64,000 nucleotides of DNA from NCBI GenBank assembly GCA_007745635.1, contig CP036272.1, positions 3,395,603-3,459,602 of the forward strand, in the 5' to 3' direction. The notes under the pieces are model-generated. The model did not search any database, had not been told where the DNA came from, and was given only the letters and a program-made list of their open reading frames with translations. This document shows positions 44,075 to 53,826 of the stretch, in pieces (positions within the stretch are counted from its first letter, which is position 1; each line of letters opens with the position of its first letter). The position numbers and the translations under genes are program-made. Origin of the DNA: Stieleria bergensis. GTDB lineage: Bacteria; Planctomycetota; Planctomycetia; Pirellulales; Pirellulaceae.

Positions 44075-44473
44075 CTATTCAACGGACAGAAAAGCCAATG
44101 TCATGAACATTGCAAAGGAGGCGACTATGCCAACAAATAGAAAGACTCGATTCCAGCCGACGACGCGTCGCGAATGGTGAAATCGGCAATACAGCAGACG
44201 AAACGGACCACCAACGACGGTGCAAGGAATCAAGATCAGCAGCAAACTGACCATCAGATACTGTAGATCACTCAACTGGAAATTCAGTAGGTTTACCGAC
44301 GAAGCACCTGAGCCTTGAAACCTGGATCGAAAGAGCCACCAGCCAAGTAGGTACAGCAATGCGTTGAACCCCATTAACTCACCAACCATCCAGCGCCAGT
44401 CCGGGTGAACGCGACCGTCCGATGGAACTTCGTTTTCAAGCGAGGACTGCGGCGGTGAATAGGGATTGGTCAT
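44075..44473 (-). CDS. Small hypothetical membrane protein
   Basis: 132 residues from ATG 44473 (MTNPYSPPQSSLENEVPSDG), a typical planctomycete NPYxxP opening. Three hydrophobic segments (GFNALLYLLGWWLFRS, LQYLMVSLLLILIPCTVVGG, VFLFVGIVASFAMFMTLAFL). An upstream extension to 44587 is open but not protein-like. No family recognised. Confidence 0.6.
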   Translation of the reverse strand: MTNPYSPPQSSLENEVPSDGRVHPDWRWMVGELMGFNALLYLLGWWLFRSRFQGSGASSVNLLNFQLSDLQYLMVSLLLILIPCTVVGGPFRLLYCRFHHSRRVVGWNRVFLFVGIVASFAMFMTLAFLSVE

Positions 44474-44716
44474 GGCAGGCGTGACGGGATTCGGCTGTTG
44501 CGGAGGTTGCGATCCATGACGACATTTCGGATGCGTTTTCTTGCAAACTCGTTTCGAAAGGATTCTACCAGCTAGCGTTGCCTCCATCGACCAAAGGATT
44601 CGCTGTCAAGAGGATTACAGAGCGACACTTGACTGAGGCTGGTCGACGATGGCCAGTCGCGGACCCTGCCCTGGACGACCTTTTCGCCGCGAATTGTCGT
44701 TCAGTGAAGCGAATCG

Positions 44717-44995
44717 CTATTCATCGCGTTTCTGACGCCTCTGGAGAAACCCAGGAACCTCCGCAGCAATCAGGTACACAATGCCAAAGAATAACGCGGT
44801 CGTTGAAAGATTATTGAGTAACGGGCTGCTGTGGGTCGCCGCGGATGTTGCTAGACGCCCAGGAGGGACGCTCCACTCGGAGACTTCGAACTGCAAGCAG
44901 ACGATGACAGCGTGATCCACCAAAAACAGGAGCGCGCTAATCAGGATTAAACCAATTCCAACAATATGTCGTCCGGCGTTCATTTGATGCCCCAT
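44717..44995 (-). CDS. Small hypothetical membrane protein
   Basis: About 92 residues from ATG 44995 (MGHQMNAGRHIVGIGLILIS). Two hydrophobic segments (HIVGIGLILISALLFLVDHA and LSTTALFFGIVYLIAAEVPG) flank a polar loop; the basic end RRQKRDE is cytoplasmic. A longer frame starts at 45088. No family recognised. It is oriented like the previous gene, 243 bp from it. Confidence 0.5.
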   Translation of the reverse strand: MGHQMNAGRHIVGIGLILISALLFLVDHAVIVCLQFEVSEWSVPPGRLATSAATHSSPLLNNLSTTALFFGIVYLIAAEVPGFLQRRQKRDE

Positions 44996-45285
44996 GTCGT
45001 TAAAGTCTCCATCGCCGCAAAGACACCTCGGTGTTAATCGGCACAACGCGGCGACTGGTTGTGCAACTGAGGTTGCCGCAAGTCTCATCCTACTACGCCT
45101 AAAAACATGGCATAAGGAACCATCAGTGATTCACGCACGTCTTTGGCAATAAAACGCTTAACGGTCTCCAGCCTCCATCCACCGTCACGACCTACGTAGT
45201 CCAGCGGTCTACGATTGAGCGACTGGACCCCTCGCTGGTCGGATGTTTGCTGGCCTTGCGGTCGGTGGCCTGATCCTCGCTCCTG

Positions 45286-45645
45286 TCATTTCAAAGAAAA
45301 GACTGAGATCAACGATTCAATAGTCAGTTCGCGATAAGTAAATCGTCGTTGCACGTCACAGCACGAGGGGCCGCGAAGCGTTACAAAGGCTGACAACAGG
45401 GCCTCATCGGACCACATTTGCAGACGAGATCCCGTAGAAGGATCGGTCAGCCAATCAACGACAGCAAACGGTGTTTTACTGCGTCGCAGATCGTCCGGTC
45501 TCCGCAAGGGCACTGATTCCTTGCCTAGAGGGGCACTGTTTCCTTGCCTAGAGGGGCACGATTGCGTCACCGTTTGGGGCACGGCACCCATAATATTCTT
45601 ACGGTCAGTCGATCGGACATTGAAATCAATGTTCGCACCGCTCAT
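45286..45645 (-). CDS. Uncertain small ORF with a short internal repeat
   Basis: 119 residues (MSGANIDFNVRSTDRKNIMG), no membrane segment or domain recognised. A 23-bp tandem repeat at 45514-45559 (CCTTGCCTAGAGGGGCAC twice) lies inside. The C-terminal half (TPFAVVDWLTDPSTGSRLQM) looks protein-like, but the gene may be a remnant. Weak support. Confidence 0.3.
   Translation of the reverse strand: MSGANIDFNVRSTDRKNIMGAVPQTVTQSCPSRQGNSAPLGKESVPLRRPDDLRRSKTPFAVVDWLTDPSTGSRLQMWSDEALLSAFVTLRGPSCCDVQRRFTYRELTIESLISVFSLK
45514..45559. repeat. Two-unit 23-bp tandem repeat
   Basis: CCTTGCCTAGAGGGGCAC occurs at 45519-45536 and 45542-45559 with a shared ACTG(A/T)TT between. Unknown role. Confidence 0.6.
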
Positions 45646-45772
45646 TGGGATCGGCCTGACCTGACCAAAGTCAATTGGCTAAGCATTTGTTTATGATTGC
45701 CGGACGGTTTTTCACTCGCAGCCTGCTACCCGATACGGTAGAGCAAGACAGAAAAGCAGCGAGATTCCGCGC

Positions 45773-46405
45773 CTACTGAGTGTTGAAGATACGGTCGCCC
45801 GCGTCGCCAAGTCCGGGCACGATGTAGGCTTGATCATTCAATTCTGGATCAATCGCTGCGATCGTGAAGCTGACGTCGGCAAAGTCCTCTGCGACGCGAT
45901 CGACGCCGGCTTGCGAGGCGATCAACGCAATGACTCGAATGTCCCTGACGCCCCAGTCCTGCAACCGACGCACGGTCAAATCGATACTACCGCCGGTGGC
46001 CAACATTGGATCAACGACGAAGGCTAAATCCGGCACGCTGCCCGATTCGAGCTTGTCATAATAGCCAACGGGCTGAGCCGTTTCCTCACTCCGATACAAA
46101 CCCAAGTGCCAAACAGCCGCCTGTGGAATCAGATCCAGCAGCGGATCAACCATCCCTAAGCCCGCACGCAAAATGGGGACGATGGCGATCGACTGTGATA
46201 GCTGTTGCCCCTCGCAGTCGGACAACGGTGTTTGCACCGTTCGCCGCGTGACGGAAAGATCGCGGGTTGCTTCAACACAGAGAACCGTCGAAAGACGTCG
46301 CACCGCGTCGCGAAACTGTGATGCATCGGTTGCCTGATCACGCAGGATCGCAACATGATGCTGAACCAATGGATGCGCAAGGCAGCGAATGTTGTCAGGC
46401 AGCAT
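45773..46405 (-). CDS. upp: Uracil phosphoribosyltransferase
   Basis: 210 residues, the usual UPRT size. The PRPP-binding motif is FVVDPMLATGGSIDLTVRRL, and uracil-specific features are LVQHHVAILRDQATD near the N-terminus, GLYRSEETAQPVGYYDKL, ALIASQAGVDRVAEDF, and a closing IVPGLGDAGDRIFNTQ, all typical of Upp. It salvages uracil to UMP with PRPP in the cytoplasm. The gene is immediately followed upstream (2-bp gap) by the RND exporter, so both may be on one transcript, an odd pairing. Confidence 0.96.
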   Translation of the reverse strand: MLPDNIRCLAHPLVQHHVAILRDQATDASQFRDAVRRLSTVLCVEATRDLSVTRRTVQTPLSDCEGQQLSQSIAIVPILRAGLGMVDPLLDLIPQAAVWHLGLYRSEETAQPVGYYDKLESGSVPDLAFVVDPMLATGGSIDLTVRRLQDWGVRDIRVIALIASQAGVDRVAEDFADVSFTIAAIDPELNDQAYIVPGLGDAGDRIFNTQ

Positions 46406-46407
46406 GG

Positions 46408-49400
46408 TCAGCCCCTAAATTCTCGCGGTGGGGTTTGAGTGTCTTCGTTATCAGGATGAACGCGTAATGAGATCGCTGGGGAGGCCTCCTGGGAAACACT
46501 CGCGCGATCTGGATTTTGATCCGAAGCGTTTGCTTCAGCCGATGCTTCATCTGTCGGTCGATCACCCGCCGGGCCACCTAAATCAGGCTTCGAACCGGAC
46601 TTTGTCTCGGGGACGACGCGCGTCTTGAAGAATCGCCCCAACGGGCTGGCCAGTAACGCCGGCAGAAGGATCAGGTCACCAATCAAGGCGGCGAGCAGAA
46701 GCACCAGCATCTGTGTGCCGAATCGTTGGGTCGGCGTGAACGTCGAAAGCGCGAAGACGAACAGCCCTAAACCACCGACGATGGTCGTCTGCGTCATCGC
46801 AGGTCCCACTCGTCGATAGGTTAACTCGACTGCCTTGATTCGGTCATATCCCTTGTCCAGGTACGTCCGGAACCAATTCAAGAAGTGAACGGTATCATCC
46901 ACCGCAACCCCCATGGCCACCGACGCGGTCATCATCGTCCCGATGTCGACATCTCGCCCGAGGTGCCCCATGATGCCAAAGACCAGCAACAAGGGAAACA
47001 TATTGGGGATCATCGACACGGCACCGGCAGCGAATCCATACGCCAGGTTATCCGGCCGGGGCATCGACCAAGGCGACGCAGCTGGATTGAGCAGCATGAT
47101 CATCACCAAAGCGATCAACACGCAGGCCCAGCCGATGGATTCGACCAAACTGCCCAACAGCGTTCGCTGAGCTTTGTAAACCACTGGCACGACGCCCGTG
47201 TAAACGACTTGCAAGTTACCTGCATTGGCAACCGCGGGAATCTGGCCGTCTTCTAAGACTGGATAAACGGTTCGGTTGGCGATTTCGAATCCATCCACGA
47301 CCGCACAGCACTTATCCAGATCATCCAACGGAGCAGCAACAGTGTCGACCCAGACAATGGCATCAACTGCATCGACCATGCGTCCCCATTTATCGTTGCC
47401 AATCTCCAGCTTGTTCTTGGGGTCGTGGTGGTCGATCCATGTGGCATTGATTCGCTCACCACGCAAGAGTTCGGCAAGCGTCGAAAGATAGATCTGCCGC
47501 GTGTCAATGCGCGCATTGGATTCTGCTTCGTCTTCAGGCTCCTCGCCAGTCGCCGGTTTTAGGAGCGTCGCCGACTGGATGGAAACCGGCGGCGCATTGC
47601 CAAGCAATAAGACACGGGGGCGTTGAACATCAGCGAGTTCCTCAGTGGTCTCGAGAACCCGAATCAGCTGGTCACGCGTGTCATAGGCACGAAGCACTGG
47701 TTCGACCGCAGTCCGCAACGTGGAGATGAACTTGCCATAATCGACATCCGACAGTGCGCCGACTCGCAAACTGATTCGCCAGAGTTCGCTGTCAGCGAAG
47801 GCTTTATCGTCTTCGATTCGCAGGTAATCGCTTTCCAGTAGATCCGCGCGTCCTTCGTTCAGTTTCTTGATCATGAAACTTCTCGAAGGACTGTACTTGT
47901 TAGAAACCTCCGGCAGAGGTGGCAGAAACGTGTTCGCCGCCATCGCGGAGCCAACAACGTTCAAGCCCTGTTCACCGAGCGTGGACTCGACGACTTGGCC
48001 GATCCGAGCAACGATTTCAACGCGTTCCAAAATATCCAGTGGCATCTCCGAGACGGGTTCCGACGACTCAGTGGCACCGGGAGCAGAGTCCTGCGAATCG
48101 TCCCCGGTCTCAATGACGGATGCTTGGTAATCCTCTGGAACTCGCAACACCAGCTCCATGGGCACCAGCTTGCCAAAGTTTGCCTCCAGCCACTCATAGT
48201 CACGGATGATGTGCGCCTTTGAATCAAACAGTTTTAACAGCTGTACGGAGGTGCGAATCTTTGGCAAACCAAACGCGGCACCAATCAGGATGATCATGCA
48301 GGTCACATTGACCAGCCAGTGATGGGAGGTGATCCAGTGTCCCAGACCGGCCCAGCAATTGGAAAGCCAGCCATGTTCCTCCGCATCATCTTTCTGCGCC
48401 GCTTGGGCCGCCTTGTCCGCGGCAGCAACCGACTTGGATTCCGTGACAAAGGTTTGCAAAGCCGCTGGCAAATAGGAGAACAGAATCGCCAGCGTGGCAA
48501 TCACACCGATCGCGCTGTAGACACCAAAATTGCTAATCGGAGCCAAGTTACTGGTGTGCAGCGAGCCCAGTCCGATGGCTGTGGTAAGCGCTGCCAACGC
48601 ACAGGGAAACAACGCCGAGCGTAGAGCGCGACCAGCCGCACCGCGACGCCCGCCCGTCCGGACTTCGTCTCGATAGTAATTGACGACGTGAATTGCGCCG
48701 GAAAGTCCCAAGACATAAACCAGGGACGGCATGCTCATCAGGATTGCGTCCACATGGCCGCCTGTCCAACTGACGATCGCCATGCTCAACATCGCGGCCG
48801 AACCACCGACGACGAACACCATGATGGTGATTTTTAAGCTGCGAAAGCAAAAATACGAAAGCAGGGCGCCAACGAGTATGCTGTAGCCGACAAGTCGAAC
48901 CAGAGTGATCGTGCCCTCTTCATCGATCGCCAAGTTGTCCACCGGAGGCCCGCCCAGACGCAGCGGAGGCATGCCAGAGCCTTCGGCGGAGGCAACACGA
49001 TCAAACGGAGGCGGTGCCATCGAGGGTGGCGGCGCGGGAAAGACTCCCGAATCTCCGGCCAGCTCTAGCAACCGTCCTCTTGGCCCCCCAAGCACGCCGC
49101 GTCCCAACACGTGAGGCAAGTTCGACTTGCCAGCATCGGTCAACGTCACAATCAAACAAGTTTGACGCGGCGGCGGAGCCACTTGCGTCGCATCAAAGAC
49201 TGCGTACATCGCGTCCGTCTGATGCTTTAACTCGCTTTGTGCGAGGGCGTCAGTCTCCCCGTCAAAGTGTTCATCGGCATACTTCTGCAACGCCACGCCA
49301 ACGGTTTCGTCAAACAGCGGTGGCAACTGACTCTGTTGTTCTTCGGAGAGCAGATTTCGAAACGCTTTGGCAGACCAATCAAAGTCAGCGGGGATCGCGG

Positions 49401-50265
49401 GACCGAACATGGTTCCGGTCAGGCGTTCCATCGCGCGTCGGCGAGCGACGATAGGGCGACGGCTTGGTTCAACCAAATTGCCGCGTGGCCACAGCAGTCC
49501 GCCCTCTTTGGAGAGTTCGGCAACGATCCCCGGCCCCGTTTCGACGGTGCGAAACAATGGCAAGGCCAATAGCGATGGATCGTTATAGAACGGGTTCGCC
49601 AACGGGCTCTGCGCGTCGCTTCCGAAAGCTGCCATGAAGGTGCCTTCGATTTCAATGTTGCCCATTTGGCGTTTGATGGCGCGCAAAGCTCCCGCCGGAC
49701 CGTTCTCTTTGCCTTCCCAACGATACAGTTTGCCATCGGGCAAAATGTAATACCACCGTCCCGACGAACTGGCCAACCACTTTTCGTTTTGACCGCCCCA
49801 GTTATCAAACTGACGTGAAGCGGGTAGGAGACCATGTTTGCGGCCGAACTCTCGCGCCGCGGCGTAGCTGGCCGCCAAAGCTGGATCGCTGATGAACTCG
49901 GTGGGATCGCTGCCTTCGCATTCATGCAGCAACTTCGAAGAGAGCATTTTCAAACGCTGGTCTTCTTCGGTGCATCCCGGCCAAGTCGCCAGGACGAAGC
50001 TTTCACCTGCGTAGTACTTGCCGAACCAACGCAGCTCGCTGGTTTCAATGAAGTCAGCTGGTAGCCAATCTTTGACATCGTTGGAGCGATTGCCAAGGCT
50101 GAGCCGAGCCGCTCGAAAGGCGAAGGGCAACAAGAAGAAGAACGCCAACAGAATCGTCAGTGAGTACGTCACTCCAACGGGACTGATCCGCTCAAGCAGA
50201 GGCTGAGCGGAAGATTCGTTGGCTGCACCGTCGCTTGGGCGGGGTTTGGACATTTCAATCTGCAA
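46408..50265 (-). CDS. Large RND/MMPL-superfamily exporter
   Basis: 1285 residues from ATG 50265; MSKPRPSDG at 50253 is an alternative start. The plan is duplicated: an N-terminal membrane helix (YSLTILLAFFFLLPFAFRAA), a large periplasmic domain, a five-helix bundle (YSILVGALLSYFCFRSLKIT, IVSWTGGHVDAILMSMPSLV, GAIHVVNYYRDEVR), then a second helix, periplasmic domain and bundle (LVESIGWACVLIALVMIMLL, AAGAVSMIPNMFPLLLVFGI, VAMGVAVDDTVHFLNWFRTY). These are predicted-exporter RND features. It probably moves lipids or hydrophobic compounds using the proton gradient. The C-terminus is acidic and disordered. It abuts upp. Confidence 0.9.
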   Translation of the reverse strand: MQIEMSKPRPSDGAANESSAQPLLERISPVGVTYSLTILLAFFFLLPFAFRAARLSLGNRSNDVKDWLPADFIETSELRWFGKYYAGESFVLATWPGCTEEDQRLKMLSSKLLHECEGSDPTEFISDPALAASYAAAREFGRKHGLLPASRQFDNWGGQNEKWLASSSGRWYYILPDGKLYRWEGKENGPAGALRAIKRQMGNIEIEGTFMAAFGSDAQSPLANPFYNDPSLLALPLFRTVETGPGIVAELSKEGGLLWPRGNLVEPSRRPIVARRRAMERLTGTMFGPAIPADFDWSAKAFRNLLSEEQQSQLPPLFDETVGVALQKYADEHFDGETDALAQSELKHQTDAMYAVFDATQVAPPPRQTCLIVTLTDAGKSNLPHVLGRGVLGGPRGRLLELAGDSGVFPAPPPSMAPPPFDRVASAEGSGMPPLRLGGPPVDNLAIDEEGTITLVRLVGYSILVGALLSYFCFRSLKITIMVFVVGGSAAMLSMAIVSWTGGHVDAILMSMPSLVYVLGLSGAIHVVNYYRDEVRTGGRRGAAGRALRSALFPCALAALTTAIGLGSLHTSNLAPISNFGVYSAIGVIATLAILFSYLPAALQTFVTESKSVAAADKAAQAAQKDDAEEHGWLSNCWAGLGHWITSHHWLVNVTCMIILIGAAFGLPKIRTSVQLLKLFDSKAHIIRDYEWLEANFGKLVPMELVLRVPEDYQASVIETGDDSQDSAPGATESSEPVSEMPLDILERVEIVARIGQVVESTLGEQGLNVVGSAMAANTFLPPLPEVSNKYSPSRSFMIKKLNEGRADLLESDYLRIEDDKAFADSELWRISLRVGALSDVDYGKFISTLRTAVEPVLRAYDTRDQLIRVLETTEELADVQRPRVLLLGNAPPVSIQSATLLKPATGEEPEDEAESNARIDTRQIYLSTLAELLRGERINATWIDHHDPKNKLEIGNDKWGRMVDAVDAIVWVDTVAAPLDDLDKCCAVVDGFEIANRTVYPVLEDGQIPAVANAGNLQVVYTGVVPVVYKAQRTLLGSLVESIGWACVLIALVMIMLLNPAASPWSMPRPDNLAYGFAAGAVSMIPNMFPLLLVFGIMGHLGRDVDIGTMMTASVAMGVAVDDTVHFLNWFRTYLDKGYDRIKAVELTYRRVGPAMTQTTIVGGLGLFVFALSTFTPTQRFGTQMLVLLLAALIGDLILLPALLASPLGRFFKTRVVPETKSGSKPDLGGPAGDRPTDEASAEANASDQNPDRASVSQEASPAISLRVHPDNEDTQTPPREFRG

Positions 50266-50816
50266 AAGTGGGTGATCAAAAACAACACCCCAACCGTGTC
50301 CGCAGCGCGAACCCTGTTAGACCGTTGTTGCCTGCTTGCGGTGCCCCACGCAAGATTTGCAAGCAGTGAACCATACCGTTTCGAGCTTTGCGAGTCTACT
50401 TGAATGAGCGGGCACATCCGCTGGGAACCGCATCGCGATCAACTCTTTGACGATAGGTGAAAGTGTAAGGAAAACGCACGCCACGGCTAGGGCGTTGTCA
50501 GGGTTCGCCGACCGTTGCGACGCTTGAAATCGTTAAATCTTGTCATCGGCCCTGGCGGTGACACGGCAACGAGGCGTTTCAGTCACCGAAGCGAGTGCGG
50601 TGCGGGAGGGCAAATTGAAGTCAACAGCGGACAGAAGCTCCGCAATCTGGCCGACGATGGCTCTTATCAGCCACATGCATCCACCCGACAAGCCAGGGCC
50701 AGTTTCGTTGACGATCCCACCGCTGTTTCTGATTTTGCGGGCCCTTGACGCAGGCTTCATCATCCGTTCGGTCAGTCATAGGCCACCGGCAAAACAAACA
50801 AGACACTGTGTCACCA
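50266..50816. other. Intergenic, no gene seen
   Basis: About 550 bp between the RND exporter and the GT41 gene, both on the minus strand. Open frames here lack motifs and are unlikely genes. No T-rich terminator was recognised for the GT41 gene. Confidence 0.4.
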
Positions 50817-53240
50817 TCAGCGGGAAGCGGCATCAAGGAAAAAGGCTTCCAACAAGCGGACCGCTGATTGATCTTCAAACAAGCAATCGTTTCGTTCCAG
50901 CAATTGCTCTTTGATGTGCTGGCGATAGTCTGACTGGCTGGCAATCTGTACCGCCTTGGCTACGTAGGCGTCGCGATCGGACACGCTGCAATCGTCGATG
51001 CCCATCTTTTGATACAGTCCATCGGTCACACGTCCACGCATGAATTGTCCAGGCATGGTGACGATCGGGACGCCAAGTTTAAAGGCCTCATAGGAGGTCG
51101 CTCCGCCGGCAAAGTAGATCGTATCGAGCAGCACATCACAGCACTGCATCAAGTGCAAACATTGACTGTACGGCAAACGTGGCAGCATCGTGATGCGTTG
51201 ATCGGCGTCGGGAATCGAGCGCCGCAGACGCTGCATGATCTGCTCGTTGTAATAGACATAGATCGATCCCGCGAGAACAAGATGTGCTTCAGGGTCCGTC
51301 TGCAAGATCTGGCCAAAGTGTTGATCAAAATCCGGATGGTACTTAAACAAGCTTTGAACACAGCCGTACAGATGGCACTGTTCGGGCAGGCCAAACTGAG
51401 CGCGATCCGGCTGATCGATGGCGACGACCTTGGAGTCATGTTGGTAATAGACCGGCAGCGTTGGCAGCATCACCGTTTGTTCACAGTAATGATCCGAGCC
51501 GTTCTTGGGTTCAATCAACTCACTGGTCAGGAAGTCGTTCATCGCAGCGTTCCCGGAAGTGATTGGCAATCCCCAGGAAGTCACCTGAACCGGAGCGGCT
51601 TGGTAGAAGGGCAGAAAGTACGAGGGCCCGTCACAACCGGGTTCAAAGTGAAACAACACGTTGGGATTGTGAGCGTGAATGGTTTGCGCTGCTTCGGCCA
51701 CGTTTTCAGTGACAGCGATGAACTTCACGTGTTCTCCCAAATGTTTACGAATCGTGGGAATGCTACGACGATTGGCGGCCACCAAGACTTTCAATTCACT
51801 GCCCGCTAACTGCTGAATCAATCCTTGGTTGAACTTCAAAAACACTCCTTCGCGGTCCAAGCCAACGGAAAAACAGACCTTGGGCGGGCCTTGCGATTTT
51901 TGGGCGGGAAGCGGCTGTATCTGATCCGTAAACAAGTCTGCGTAGTCACAGCGCAGTTGCGTGATGTCCGTGCCATGATAAGACGCGTAATACGGGAATT
52001 GCAGGTTTGTCGTTGTCAGGTCCATCGGATCGCTGGGCAACCGCGGTTGACGCGCCCGCCGAATCGCTCGGTGCAAGGACTCGGCGTATTGTTCCGTGGA
52101 ATCTGCATCCTGCAAAATCGGGGGACAATGCGCTTCGGCGGCCAACAAGTGGATGGATTCTTGTCGCTGTGAAGCAAGTTCACAAAGCGTCGCGCGGACT
52201 CCGTCGGAATCCCCCAAGATGCTCAGTGCATCAATCATCACGTTCCAACTGGCCAATTGCTCCGGCGCCAACTTGATGGTTTCAATGAAGTTCTCGAAAG
52301 CAACTTTGGCATCGCCAACAAAGAACTGTGAATACGCCAAGTTACGACGCGCTTCAGGAAGGTTTGGCGCCAACTCCACCGCTCGCTCTAGAATCGGCAA
52401 AGCCTCTTGGTACTTGGCTTGCTGGACTAACAAGTCACCCTTATTGGCCCAGGCAACAGCAAATTGATCGTCGAGTTCGATCGCGTGATTGTAGGACTCC
52501 AGGGAACGCTGAAAATCACCCTGTGCCTTAGCGATCCCGCCCAAAGCTTCGTGTGCAGTGGAGAGATTGGTGTCCAGGGAACGGGCTTTAAGAGCCGCTT
52601 TCTCCGCCAGTTCGATCGAGCCCATCTCGCTGGCGGCAAGCGCCAGATTGACCCAGAATCCAGCATTGGTAGGGTCTTTCAGCAAGGCGCGTTCAATCCA
52701 ATGAGCCCCTTCCTGGACCTGTCCTTGCCCGCACAACGCCAGCCCCAAAACATGCATGGTTTCGCTGGACTCTGGTTGCAACGCAAGATCGCGACGAAAG
52801 GCGTCAGCGGCTTTCTGGTTTTCGCCGATCTCCAAATACGCCAAACCGCGGTTGAGGTGGTAATTCGAGCAGTTCGGGTCCACCTGGACAGCACGTTCCA
52901 TCCACTGGAACCCCTCATCGATATTGCCCAACGCATACTCGACCAAGCCCAGCAGGTGCAAGGCATCCGCATGGTCGCGATCGAGGCTAAGCTGCTGACG
53001 GTACAGCGTGGCAGCTTGACGGAGTTCACCTTGCTGGTGCAAGGTAATGGCCGTCGGCATCAGCGATTCTTCATCCACGCGTAGAAACTCCTGTCCGTTT
53101 GTGTCGCTGGGACGATGTAAGATCGTCTCCAGGGAACGAATCACGTCCTGGCGATCGGCGTCGCACGGTTGCGCTGAACGTTGGCGTCGGGGAGGGGGTG
53201 TAGCTTTACGACGACGGCTGTGGGTGTTTTTTTTCGACAT
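50817..53240 (-). CDS. TPR-fused GT41-type glycosyltransferase (SPINDLY/OGT-like)
   Basis: 807 residues from ATG 53240 (MSKKNTHSRRRKATPPPRRQ). Residues about 60-330 are seven or eight TPR units (ALHLLGLVEYALGNIDEGFQ, YHLNRGLAYLEIGENQKAAD, AHEALGGIAKAQGDFQRSLE, AWANKGDLLVQQAKYQEALP). The C-terminal half has the GT41 fold: HFEPGCDGPSYFLPFYQAAP, VTSWGLPITSGNAAMNDFLT, YGCVQSLFKYHPDFDQHF, LDTIYFAGGATSYEAFKLGV and PIVTMPGQFMRGRVTDGL. GT41 enzymes add GlcNAc or fucose to Ser/Thr of proteins in the cytoplasm; the TPRs bind substrates. It diverges from the sulfotransferase run, with 586 bp between. Confidence 0.93.
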   Translation of the reverse strand: MSKKNTHSRRRKATPPPRRQRSAQPCDADRQDVIRSLETILHRPSDTNGQEFLRVDEESLMPTAITLHQQGELRQAATLYRQQLSLDRDHADALHLLGLVEYALGNIDEGFQWMERAVQVDPNCSNYHLNRGLAYLEIGENQKAADAFRRDLALQPESSETMHVLGLALCGQGQVQEGAHWIERALLKDPTNAGFWVNLALAASEMGSIELAEKAALKARSLDTNLSTAHEALGGIAKAQGDFQRSLESYNHAIELDDQFAVAWANKGDLLVQQAKYQEALPILERAVELAPNLPEARRNLAYSQFFVGDAKVAFENFIETIKLAPEQLASWNVMIDALSILGDSDGVRATLCELASQRQESIHLLAAEAHCPPILQDADSTEQYAESLHRAIRRARQPRLPSDPMDLTTTNLQFPYYASYHGTDITQLRCDYADLFTDQIQPLPAQKSQGPPKVCFSVGLDREGVFLKFNQGLIQQLAGSELKVLVAANRRSIPTIRKHLGEHVKFIAVTENVAEAAQTIHAHNPNVLFHFEPGCDGPSYFLPFYQAAPVQVTSWGLPITSGNAAMNDFLTSELIEPKNGSDHYCEQTVMLPTLPVYYQHDSKVVAIDQPDRAQFGLPEQCHLYGCVQSLFKYHPDFDQHFGQILQTDPEAHLVLAGSIYVYYNEQIMQRLRRSIPDADQRITMLPRLPYSQCLHLMQCCDVLLDTIYFAGGATSYEAFKLGVPIVTMPGQFMRGRVTDGLYQKMGIDDCSVSDRDAYVAKAVQIASQSDYRQHIKEQLLERNDCLFEDQSAVRLLEAFFLDAASR

Positions 53241-53826
53241 GCCCAGCTTTTCGGCGATCACCGCCAACCAGGCTACCTAATCGGAATCGCCTGCCTGTTT
53301 ACCCTCGCTTGTCAGGGCGCACGGTCGGCCAAATTGTTTCGACCCTCACCATGCGGGCTGCTCAGAGTCAGAGGGTTCCCGGCGGCAACTGACTTCACGG
53401 TGACAGCGGATGCCCGAAGTCTGACCCCGGCTAAACCGCAACGTCAACAGCACTGATCGGGGTGCGACGCCGCCGCAACAATGCCTGCTTCGCTTGCCGC
53501 CTACTCGCGTGGAAGACGCCTCTTGCACCGGCAGTTTGCCGAAGAAATTCTTTGCAATCCAACAAGGATTGATGAAAACCAGCGCAACATCCGTGATTCA
53601 GATGGCTCTAAACAGCATGGGGTTAAACAATCAAGCAGAGGCAGCACCGCAGTGCCCTCTCATCGAGCATTGAAATATTGTGCCCCAGCGGCGTTCGGAC
53701 GCTGAATCCTGGTAGTCAAGGGACGGAGAAAATGCGATACTGGACGTCACTGCCAACGGCAATGCAGCATTCGAGCGATGCGTGCGATCAGCATGCCGCG
53801 ACGGTGTGCGGGACAGGCGGAAGAAG
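53241..53826. other. Divergent intergenic region GT41 / sulfotransferase
   Basis: No gene is supported. A promoter for each side is expected; nothing stands out. ORFs of about 75-90 codons lack motifs. Confidence 0.35.

Noticed and set aside
53481..53705. Short frames between GT41 and the sulfotransferase
   Set aside because: Under 100 codons, no motif and no ribosome-binding site.
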